A stretch of DNA of 64,000 bases from Rhodoferax sp. (lineage in GTDB: Bacteria; Pseudomonadota; Gammaproteobacteria; Burkholderiales; Burkholderiaceae_C), in contig SSFF01000003.1 of NCBI GenBank assembly GCA_008015235.1, positions 370,145-434,144 on the forward strand, given 5' to 3'. The translations under genes were made by a program, and so were the position numbers. Numbering within the stretch: the stretch's first letter is position 1; every line of letters starts with the position of its first letter. The notes under the pieces are model-generated. The model was not told where the DNA came from, made no database searches, and saw only the letters and a program-made list of their open reading frames with translations. Shown here piece by piece: positions 57,197 through 64,000 of the stretch.

Positions 57197-57832
57197 TTGT
57201 ATTCGATTATCCAAGCTGCGGGATGGCCGATCTGGCCACTGATCGCATGCAGCATTCTGGGTCTTGCGATCATTTTTGAACGCTTCTATACCCTCAGGAC
57301 GCTGAAAATTACCCCCCCCAGACTTCTGGAAGAGGTCATTGGCGTGACGCGCAACGCAGTTCCATCGCACGATGTATTGGTTCAGCTGGAGCAAAATTCT
57401 GCACTCGGCGAGATATTGGCCAGTGGATTGCGTGCAGTTGCGCACAATCCCCGTTGCACCGATGAGGATATCCGCGGCGCTATGGAGTCGCGCGGAAAAT
57501 TCGTAGCGCACCGCCTCGAAAAATATCTTGGTGCCTTGGGAACGATTGCTTCAGCAGCGCCGCTCATGGGCCTTTTTGGCACTGTGGTGGGGATGATTGA
57601 AATTTTCGGCTCGCAACCCTCTTCTGGTGGTGGTGTCGGAAACCCCGCGCAATTGGCACATGGAATTTCGGTTGCGCTTTACAACACGGCGTTTGGCCTG
57701 CTGGTTGCCATCCCCTCGCTGATCTTCTGGCGTTACTTTCGGGGCAAAGTTGACGCCTACTTGTTGACGCTGGAGTTGAATGCAGGCGCATTGGCAACGC
57801 ACATCGCATCTTTGCGAAAGTCGGGACACTGA
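57197..57832 (+). CDS. MotA/TolQ/ExbB family proton channel (lpxK-linked)
   Basis: A 211-residue ExbB-like inner-membrane protein. Helices are AGWPIWPLIACSILGLAIIF, the pore segment SAAPLMGLFGTVVGMIEIF and ALYNTAFGLLVAIPSLIFW. A GTG at 57185 opens the frame, but GGAG lies six bases before TTG at 57197, giving the family start MYSIIQAAGWPIWPLI, so TTG is preferred. It forms a pair with the ExbD-like gene one base downstream. This exbB-exbD pair before lpxK is common in beta-proteobacteria; its partner receptor is not defined. Confidence 0.9.
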   Translation: MYSIIQAAGWPIWPLIACSILGLAIIFERFYTLRTLKITPPRLLEEVIGVTRNAVPSHDVLVQLEQNSALGEILASGLRAVAHNPRCTDEDIRGAMESRGKFVAHRLEKYLGALGTIASAAPLMGLFGTVVGMIEIFGSQPSSGGGVGNPAQLAHGISVALYNTAFGLLVAIPSLIFWRYFRGKVDAYLLTLELNAGALATHIASLRKSGH

Positions 57833-57833
57833 C

Positions 57834-58259
57834 ATGAATTTTCGCCCAAGCAAACGCGAAGAGCCTGAAATCAATTTGATTCCATTCATCGACGTGCTGT
57901 TGGTCGTTTTGATTTTTTTAATGCTGTCTACCACATACAGCAAATTTACCGAGTTGCAGTTGACGCTGCCAACGGCAGACACAAGTGCCCATCGGGACTA
58001 TCCCAAAGAAATGATAGTTGCAATCACCTCAGATGGTATTTACAGCATCAACAAGGTTCCGCTTTCGGGGCGCTCCGTGGAGTCCATTAGCCAAGGACTC
58101 ATTGAGTCATCAAAAGGTGCCAAAGATACGGTAGTCATCATAAGTGCAGACGCCAGTACACGACACCAGGCTGTGGTCAGCGTGATGGAGGCCGCACGGC
58201 GCGCCGGATTGCAGCAAGTCACATTTGCCACCCAGTCGTCTTCCTCCAGCTCCCCCTGA
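57834..58259 (+). CDS. ExbD/TolR family protein (lpxK-linked)
   Basis: A 141-residue ExbD/TolR-like protein with one helix, INLIPFIDVLLVVLIFLM, carrying the proton-relay Asp20, and a C-terminal periplasmic domain (VVIISADASTRHQAVVSVMEAARRAG). It starts one base after the upstream channel gene stops and its stop shares the A of the lpxK ATG, so the three genes are tightly coupled. A Ser-rich tail ends the protein. Confidence 0.93.
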   Translation: MNFRPSKREEPEINLIPFIDVLLVVLIFLMLSTTYSKFTELQLTLPTADTSAHRDYPKEMIVAITSDGIYSINKVPLSGRSVESISQGLIESSKGAKDTVVIISADASTRHQAVVSVMEAARRAGLQQVTFATQSSSSSSP

Positions 58260-59293
58260 TGTCTAGCACCTGGCGCGCGCGCGCTGAGCATCAACTGACG
58301 CAGGCATGGCTGAGCAATAACCTTCTTTCAGCACTGCTCCTGCCCATCACTGCGATCTACTGCGTTCTGGCTGCCGCCAGACGCGGGCTTTTTCAGACCG
58401 GGATAAGAAAAAGTACGCGTATTCCCGTCAAGGTTGTCGTCGTCGGCAATGTCGTTGCCGGGGGAGCAGGAAAAACACCAACCGTTATTTCCCTTGTGGA
58501 ACGACTTGCACGGGAAGGCCATCAAATCGGTGTTATCTCGCGCGGTTATGGCCGTATAAGCCGGGACATCCTGGAGGTATCTCATGAGTCGGCAACTGAT
58601 GATGTTGGCGATGAACCTTTGCTCATCCATAGACGATTGCAGATCCCCGTGTTCGTTGGCCGTGATCGCGTTGCTGCTGCGTTGCAATTGCTGCAAAAAT
58701 ACCCCCAGGTCAACCTAATCGTCTGTGATGATGGTATCCAGCATCTGCAGCTTTTCCGCGATGCGGAAGTTTATGTCTTTGACAATCGTGGCATTGGCAA
58801 TGGCCTGCCGTTGCCATCAGGACCGCTGCGCAGCCCTTGGCCACCACGGTACATTGCGCGAGCCGGTCAATCGGCCGCCAAATCCATTGTTCTACACACT
58901 GGCACATGCCCAACCTTTGACGGCCACCATGCATTGAGGGCTCTTGCGCCTCGCGGCCTCCGCAGCAATGGAACCTCGATTGCTTTGGATGAACTACGGA
59001 GCAGCTCGAAAAGTCTCGTTGCGATTGCGGGAATTGCCCAGCCGTCTGTGTTCTTTGCGATGCTGGAAGCTGCTGGTATTCGCACGATTATGAATATCAG
59101 CTACCCCGATCACCATGACTTTGCTGATTGGATTCCTCCTGAGAAATCAGAGTGCACGGTGGTTTGTACAGAAAAAGACGCCGCTAAGATCTGGCTGGTT
59201 GACCCTAACGCAGTGGCCATTCCTTTGGATCAATCGATGGCCGATTCGTTTTTTGACAGTGTTCGATCTGCGTTAGAGCTGCAAGCACGTTGA
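58259..59293 (+). CDS. lpxK: Tetraacyldisaccharide 4'-kinase LpxK
   Basis: LpxK phosphorylates the lipid A disaccharide precursor at the 4' position at the inner membrane face. The 344-residue protein has an N-terminal membrane-associated helix (about 22-40) and the atypical P-loop GGAGKTPT (68-75), then VISRGYGR and the DDGIQHLQLFRDAEVYVFD motif. Its start overlaps the upstream stop by one base. Downstream are a Trm112-like gene, kdsB and adk, so the stretch serves envelope biogenesis. Confidence 0.96.
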   Translation: MSSTWRARAEHQLTQAWLSNNLLSALLLPITAIYCVLAAARRGLFQTGIRKSTRIPVKVVVVGNVVAGGAGKTPTVISLVERLAREGHQIGVISRGYGRISRDILEVSHESATDDVGDEPLLIHRRLQIPVFVGRDRVAAALQLLQKYPQVNLIVCDDGIQHLQLFRDAEVYVFDNRGIGNGLPLPSGPLRSPWPPRYIARAGQSAAKSIVLHTGTCPTFDGHHALRALAPRGLRSNGTSIALDELRSSSKSLVAIAGIAQPSVFFAMLEAAGIRTIMNISYPDHHDFADWIPPEKSECTVVCTEKDAAKIWLVDPNAVAIPLDQSMADSFFDSVRSALELQAR

Positions 59294-59314
59294 CCAGCTC
59301 GTTATCATTAGCGG

Positions 59315-59506
59315 ATGGATACAAAATTTGCTGAGCTGTTGGTCTGCCCTGTTACCAAAGGGCCACTGGAATTCAACATGGACCGCACAGAATTGATCTC
59401 TCGGAGTGCCCGATTGGCCTATCCCATACGGGATGGGATACCAATCTTGCTAGCCTCGGAAGCAAGAACACTGGACGATTCTGAATTGGACCCAGGTCAG
59501 GTATAG
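59315..59506 (+). CDS. Trm112-like (YcaR) protein
   Basis: A 63-residue zinc-ribbon-like protein of the Trm112/UPF0434 (YcaR) family. The pattern [16 protein letters not shown] and [19 protein letters not shown] is typical; only one Cys is kept, so zinc binding is doubtful. It lies 21 bases after lpxK and four bases before kdsB, the same order as ycaR in E. coli. Function is not established. Confidence 0.93.
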   Translation: MDTKFAELLVCPVTKGPLEFNMDRTELISRSARLAYPIRDGIPILLASEARTLDDSELDPGQV

Positions 59507-59510
59507 GCCC

Positions 59511-60293
59511 ATGTCCTATACCGTTTTGATTCCAGCGAGGCTTACTTCATCCCGGTTACCGAACAAACCGCTGGCCATGATTGGCGGGCTTCCTATGGTA
59601 GTCAGGGTCGCCAAACAACTGGACAGCTTGGCCAATACAGGGATTCAAGTGGTTGTAGCAGGTGACGATCCAGAGATCATTGACACTTGCGCGCGACATG
59701 GCATCCAAGCTATCTTGACGCATAAAGACCATGCATCGGGTACGGACCGGCTGGCAGAAGCCTGTGAGAAGCTCCATTTAGCGAACGACTCGATCGTCGT
59801 GAACGTCCAGGGGGATGAACCGCTCATTCAAGCTGGATTGGTAAACGAAGTAGCCAAACTATTGCTGAATGACCCCGGAGCATGCATGTCCACGGCAGCC
59901 CATCCGCTGGACGCTCTTGACGACTTCATCAACCCCAATGTGGTCAAGGTAGTTCTAAATCGGAATGACCAAGCCATGTATTTCAGCCGCGCTCCAATAC
60001 CCTGGTGGCGCGACGGCAATACAGCTGGAATCCGCACATTGCCCCAAGGCCAAGCTCCGTTGCGCCATATAGGCATTTATGCCTATCGCGCAGGATTCTT
60101 GCGACTATTCCCTCAACTACCACCTTCACCGTTGGAGCAAGTTGAAGCCTTAGAACAATTGCGTGCACTATGGAATGGCTTTGCCATTGCAGTACACATT
60201 ACTTTGTCCGCCCCAGGTACGGGTGTCGACACCCCCGACGACCTAGAACGGGTCAGAAAAATTGTAGAGTCAGGTGTGTCGGTGTCTCAGTAA
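59511..60293 (+). CDS. kdsB: 3-deoxy-manno-octulosonate cytidylyltransferase
   Basis: KdsB activates KDO as CMP-KDO for lipopolysaccharide core synthesis. The 260-residue product has the nucleotidyltransferase start [47 protein letters not shown] and [10 protein letters not shown]. It is four bases after the Trm112-like gene, clearly in the lpxK operon. Length is typical. Confidence 0.97.
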   Translation: MSYTVLIPARLTSSRLPNKPLAMIGGLPMVVRVAKQLDSLANTGIQVVVAGDDPEIIDTCARHGIQAILTHKDHASGTDRLAEACEKLHLANDSIVVNVQGDEPLIQAGLVNEVAKLLLNDPGACMSTAAHPLDALDDFINPNVVKVVLNRNDQAMYFSRAPIPWWRDGNTAGIRTLPQGQAPLRHIGIYAYRAGFLRLFPQLPPSPLEQVEALEQLRALWNGFAIAVHITLSAPGTGVDTPDDLERVRKIVESGVSVSQ

Positions 60294-60358
60294 GTTTTTC
60301 AAAAATTGCCCGTGCTATCCTTACTTATCGCCAAGCCATGAGGCCTTGCAGCTCATAG

Positions 60359-61053
<695 letters not shown>

Positions 61054-61054
<1 letters not shown>

Positions 61055-61085
61055 AAAAATGCCGGTCTGATACACCGGCATTTTT
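61054..61085 (+). terminator. Terminator after adk
   Basis: A-tract, TGCCGGT (61060-61066), seven-base loop, ACCGGCA (61074-61080) and five T. The A-tract pairs with the T-tract, lengthening the stem. It lies directly after the adk stop. Confidence 0.88.
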
Positions 61086-61255
61086 CATTTGGAGCTACGT
61101 CCACAACGCCAATTGGTGTCAACACAAGGCCAGCAAAGACTGGGTGCAACACAGCGATGAGCAACGCTAAAACTAAAGTATTTTGGGGTCCACAGCTGCA
61201 ACAAATTTGTTGAACTCATACCGCCAACCTTTGGCATGGCTTGATTTTTCAAAAA

Positions 61256-61292
61256 TACTGTTTAAAATAACAGTAACTGTAAAAATCAACAG
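61256..61292 (+). promoter_or_regulatory. Two tandem SOS boxes upstream of lexA
   Basis: TACTGTTTAAAATAACAGTA (61256-61275) matches CTGT-N8-ACAG perfectly. CTGT (61277-61280), eight bases, ACAG (61289-61292) is a second full-length match. Both lie within 60 bases of the lexA ATG, so LexA should repress its own gene. Confidence 0.9.
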
Positions 61293-61313
61293 CCAGCCCA
61301 ACAGGAGTGCGCG

Positions 61314-61988
61314 ATGACAGATGTCCCCAAACTCACAGCCCGCCAACAAGAGATATTGGAGCTGATCCAGTCCACCATCTCTGAAACAGGAGCACCTCCA
61401 ACCCGGGCTGAAATTGCCGGACATCTGGGGTTTCGCTCTGCGAATGCCGCAGAAGAACACTTACAAGCCCTTGCTCGCAAGGGAGTGATTGAATTGCTAA
61501 GTGGTACATCACGCGGAATCCGCCTCACTGGCGACACCCTGCGGTCCATGCAGGCGTCTCGCTTCAAACAGTTCTCTCTTCCTATTCCCAGTCTGTCACA
61601 ACTCACACTGCCTCTGGTCGGAAGAGTGGCAGCAGGCTCCCCCATCTTGGCGCAGGAACATGTCGATCAGAGTTTTTGTGTAGAAGCCAGCCTTTTCCAA
61701 TACCGCCCAGACTATTTGCTCAAGGTGCGTGGGATGTCCATGCGCGACGCCGGCATCATGGATGGAGACCTTCTGGCAGTTCAGGCTTGCAAGGATGCCA
61801 AGAATGGGCAAATTATTGTTGCCCGCTTAGGTGACGAGGTCACCGTAAAGCGTTACAAGCGAAACGGCAACAGTATCGAGCTGCTTCCCGAAAACCCAGA
61901 CTATCGGACGATAGTAGTAACGCCTGGTGAACCGTTCGAAATTGAAGGTCGTGCAGTTGGCCTGATCCGAAACAGTATCTTGATGTAA
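61314..61988 (+). CDS. lexA: SOS repressor LexA
   Basis: LexA represses DNA-damage genes and self-cleaves with RecA filament. The 224-residue protein has a winged-helix DNA-binding domain (about 1-70, [20 protein letters not shown]), the cleavage site Ala107-Gly108 (GRVAAGSPI), catalytic Ser142 (RGMSMRDAG) and Lys179 ([10 protein letters not shown]). AGGAG precedes the ATG. Two SOS boxes lie in the promoter. The small gene 22 bases downstream may be cotranscribed, which would place it under SOS control. Confidence 0.97.
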   Translation: MTDVPKLTARQQEILELIQSTISETGAPPTRAEIAGHLGFRSANAAEEHLQALARKGVIELLSGTSRGIRLTGDTLRSMQASRFKQFSLPIPSLSQLTLPLVGRVAAGSPILAQEHVDQSFCVEASLFQYRPDYLLKVRGMSMRDAGIMDGDLLAVQACKDAKNGQIIVARLGDEVTVKRYKRNGNSIELLPENPDYRTIVVTPGEPFEIEGRAVGLIRNSILM

Positions 61989-62009
61989 CCATCTTGCCAA
62001 TTCACCATC

Positions 62010-62339
62010 ATGATTACCTCACTGTTCAACCTTGTCACACGCCTGAAAAGCACAGCCGCTGCAGAGTTATCAACATACTTGCATCGATCCCATCTCACAC
62101 CACCGACCTCCGCATCTACGGTCACAGTCACTGAACCGATTTCGATTCAACGTGCAATTCATTCAGAAGAAGCTACGCCGTTAAGTGCAAGAAACATTCC
62201 CAAAAAAACACTTCGCATTATTCAGTGGGTGGAGTCCCCTGATGCGAGCCAGCCGACTTGCTCTCGCCTGGTAATGTCTGGGCGATTGGCAGATATTTGC
62301 GCCGAACTTGATCGAATGGCCGCCATCGAAGGCGTCTAA
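62010..62339 (+). CDS. Hypothetical protein downstream of lexA (109 aa)
   Basis: Family not recognised. The 109-residue product has an N-terminal amphipathic segment (MITSLFNLVTRLKSTAAAEL), a Thr/Ser-rich middle and a more conserved-looking C-terminus RIIQWVESPDASQPTCSRLVMSGRLADICAELDRMAA. There is no signal peptide. It begins 22 bases after lexA with no terminator between, so read-through from the lexA promoter is likely, but no strong ribosome binding site is seen. Possible SOS membership is inference from position only. Confidence 0.65.
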   Translation: MITSLFNLVTRLKSTAAAELSTYLHRSHLTPPTSASTVTVTEPISIQRAIHSEEATPLSARNIPKKTLRIIQWVESPDASQPTCSRLVMSGRLADICAELDRMAAIEGV

Positions 62340-62398
62340 AAGGGATTAATTGCATGTAATGCAAGAAATTGCATGTGTGTTCAAGGCACAATTGTGCG

Positions 62399-63406
62399 AT
62401 GAACATTGTGATTTTGGACGATTATCAGGATGCAGTCCGCAAGTTAAACTGTGCCTGTAAGCTAGACGACTTCCAAGCCAAGGTCTACACCAACACCATC
62501 AAGGGAATTGGTCAACTGACGGTTCGGCTAAAAGATGCCGATGTGATCGTCTTGAATAGGGAGCGCACACAGTTAAGCCGGCAGTTGATCGAGAAACTCC
62601 CTCGACTCAAGCTAATCGCTCTGACCGGGCGCATCGGGGAGCATATCGATATCACTACATGCACTCAGCGTGGAATTGCCGTCGCCGAAGGCATTGAAAT
62701 CCCAACGGCAACAGCCGAATTGACTTGGGCTCTCGTCATGGCGGCAATGCGCCGCTTACCGCAATACATCGGAAATTTGAAGCACGGTGCCTGGCAGCAA
62801 GCGGGGTTGAAATCCAGTGCGATGCCAACAAACTTTGGCATCGGACAAACATTGCGTGGTAAATCCATGGGCATCTGGGGCTATGGGAACATTGGCCAAT
62901 TGGTGGCCAGCTATGCCCGCGCATTTGGTATGCACGTTTTTGTATGGGGTAGCTCTTCAGCAAAAAACCGAGCACTGCAGGACGGCCACATGATCGCCCC
63001 CAGCTGTGAAGAACTTTTTGCTAACTGCGATGTTCTATCGCTTCACCTCCGGATGGCGGAAAGCACGCGTTCAGTGGTGACGCATAGTTTGCTTGCGTTG
63101 ATGAAACCCACAGCACTCTTGGTCAACACATCGCATCCAGAGCTATTGGAGCAGGACGCATTGATTGCAGCATTGAACCGCGGTCATCCAGGAATGGCAG
63201 CTGTCGATGTATTCGAGAACGAGCCGATACTGCAAGGTCATGCATTACTCAGACTGGAGAACTGCATATGTACACCCCACATCGGCTATGTCGAGCTGGA
63301 CAGCTATGAGGCAATGTTCAGCGCCGCTTTCGACAATGTGGTCAGCTTCATTCGAGGAACGCCCACAAACATAGTGAACCCTGGTGCGCTGCAAGTCTTA
63401 AGGTAA
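62399..63406 (+). CDS. D-2-hydroxyacid dehydrogenase family protein
   Basis: A 335-residue NAD-dependent enzyme of the D-isomer-specific 2-hydroxyacid dehydrogenase family (SerA-like). It has the NAD-binding GKSMGIWGYGNIGQLV, the catalytic Arg region LIALTGRIGEHID, Glu in VFENEPI and the His of CTPHIGYVELDSYE. The start at 62399 (MNIVILDDYQD) fits the family; the frame upstream is longer by ten codons without support. Substrate cannot be told; lactate, glycerate and phosphoglycerate are all possible. It stands alone after the lexA-linked gene. Confidence 0.9.
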   Translation: MNIVILDDYQDAVRKLNCACKLDDFQAKVYTNTIKGIGQLTVRLKDADVIVLNRERTQLSRQLIEKLPRLKLIALTGRIGEHIDITTCTQRGIAVAEGIEIPTATAELTWALVMAAMRRLPQYIGNLKHGAWQQAGLKSSAMPTNFGIGQTLRGKSMGIWGYGNIGQLVASYARAFGMHVFVWGSSSAKNRALQDGHMIAPSCEELFANCDVLSLHLRMAESTRSVVTHSLLALMKPTALLVNTSHPELLEQDALIAALNRGHPGMAAVDVFENEPILQGHALLRLENCICTPHIGYVELDSYEAMFSAAFDNVVSFIRGTPTNIVNPGALQVLR

Positions 63407-63452
63407 TGGCCGCTGTGCTCCTGACTTTGTTTCACCGTCGCCGCGTGGCTCC

Positions 63453-63758
63453 TTAGGAAAGTTCCAGATCCAATCCATTGCCCGGCAGCACTTGATGCAT
63501 ATGCAGCGACACTGCACTGGACTTGTCAGAGTTCAGCACTGGCAGCTTGCGCAGAGGAACTTGCAAGCGAATTGATGGCGTTGGTTGCTCCGGTGCTACT
63601 ACATTGCGAAGAATTCCATGAAGAAGCAGCAAGTCTTTGAATGCTTCCAAACTAATTCCGGTGTCTGCCCCATCCGTTGATTCCCTAACCAAGCATTGCT
63701 CAATGTAATCCAGAGCCTGGCGCGTTGGCCACAATCCCACCAGCGGAGAATACAAATC
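63453..63758 (-). pseudogene. 3' remnant of a gene truncated by an IS3-family element
   Basis: About 102 codons of an unrecognised soluble protein remain (DLYSPLVGLWPTRQALDYIE through QVLPGNGLDLELS, stop at 63453). The frame runs without a break into the insertion sequence at 63759, so the open frame that continues to 63881 is a chimera and the native N-terminus is missing from this side. The other part of the gene would lie beyond the element, outside the window. It cannot be assigned to a family. Confidence 0.6.
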
Positions 63759-64000
63759 TGAATCGCCCCGGGTTTTGTAGAGGCTCCGTGGTTTAAGTAC
63801 AGGCGTATTCGGCCTGTGGTGCGAGTTGTGAATAATACCGTTCCTCTGCTTCGGCGGGAGGGATATATCCGATCGGCTCAAGCAGGCGCTGGTGATTAAA
63901 CCAGGTCACCCATTCGAGCGTAGCCAGTTCGACGGCCTCGACGGTTTTCCAGGGCGCCCGGCGGTGAATCAATTCCGCCTTGTAAAGACCGTTGATGGTC
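63759..64000 (-). mobile_element. IS3-family insertion sequence, one end
   Basis: The terminus reads TGAATCGCCCCGGGTTTTGT on the plus strand, starting with the TG and GC-rich core that I associate with IS3-family inverted repeats of this group. The transposase frame reads inward from the other end on the minus strand and stops about 35 bases before the terminus. The element runs off the window, so its other end and target duplication cannot be checked. Confidence 0.7.
63793..64000 (-). CDS. IS3-family transposase OrfB, C-terminal part
   Basis: The visible 69 codons (68 residues and the stop) are the end of an IS3-family DDE transposase: TINGLYKAELIHRRAPWKT, VEAVELATLEWVTWFNHQRL and LEPIGYIPPAEAEERYYSQL are typical of the C-terminal integrase core, including the region after the catalytic Glu. 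The stop is at 63793-63795. The protein starts beyond the window. Confidence 0.88.
   Translation of the reverse strand, partial: TINGLYKAELIHRRAPWKTVEAVELATLEWVTWFNHQRLLEPIGYIPPAEAEERYYSQLAPQAEYACT

Overview
The window looks like chromosomal DNA of a beta-proteobacterium of the Comamonadaceae type (Rhodoferax, Acidovorax or Polaromonas relatives). The support is the high GC content, the single-subunit PriB gene inside the rpsF-priB-rpsR-rplI-dnaB block, the closeness of PEP synthase and its regulator, a phasin gene that implies polyhydroxyalkanoate storage, and a family of ~50-bp interspersed repeats that I associate with this family. No rRNA, tRNA, CRISPR array or prophage is visible.

Layout. 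1-22.7 kb is mostly housekeeping: the 3' end of a Wzy/PglL-type membrane glycosyltransferase, clpB behind a sigma-32-like promoter, molybdopterin genes (moaE, moaD, moeA) next to thrC, hom and an alaA-like aminotransferase, a PrxQ-type peroxiredoxin, a PIN-PhoH protein, dnaB, the S6/PriB/S18/L9 genes, a fused sodium/solute symporter, and ppsA with its divergent regulator.

22.7-47.2 kb is an iron and heme island marked by five Fur-box-like sites. It starts with a five-gene minus-strand operon: a TonB-dependent heme-type receptor, an exported and membrane-anchored CobN-like chelatase, a ChaN-like heme-binding protein, a short ExbB-like channel and a DUF2149 protein that resembles ExbD. This matches the logic of Bacteroidetes HmuRS-UV heme dechelatase operons and is the most interesting system here. 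Then follow a DUF2325 coiled-coil protein with a small partner, bacterioferritin, KatG, an imelysin / di-heme peroxidase-like / imelysin / DUF1513 operon, a Bfd-type ferredoxin, a second DUF1513 protein, a siderophore receptor, a 23-residue membrane peptide, TonB, ExbB, ExbD and HemP. Together they would import heme and ferric chelates across the outer membrane, energise transport, release iron from porphyrin, store it and limit peroxide damage.

47.2-63.4 kb returns to core functions: nitroreductase, thioesterase, phasin with a repeat-flanked promoter, a patatin lipoprotein, clpS-clpA, icd, sodB, xseA, an ExbB/ExbD pair with lpxK, trm112-like, kdsB and adk, then lexA with two SOS boxes and a D-2-hydroxyacid dehydrogenase. 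From roughly 54 kb the sequence looks visibly less GC-rich. The window ends in an IS3-family element that has cut off a gene of unknown function.

Starts were moved from the longest open frame where a ribosome binding site, an overlap with the preceding stop, or family length argued for it. No searches were run; functions rest on recognised motifs and gene order.
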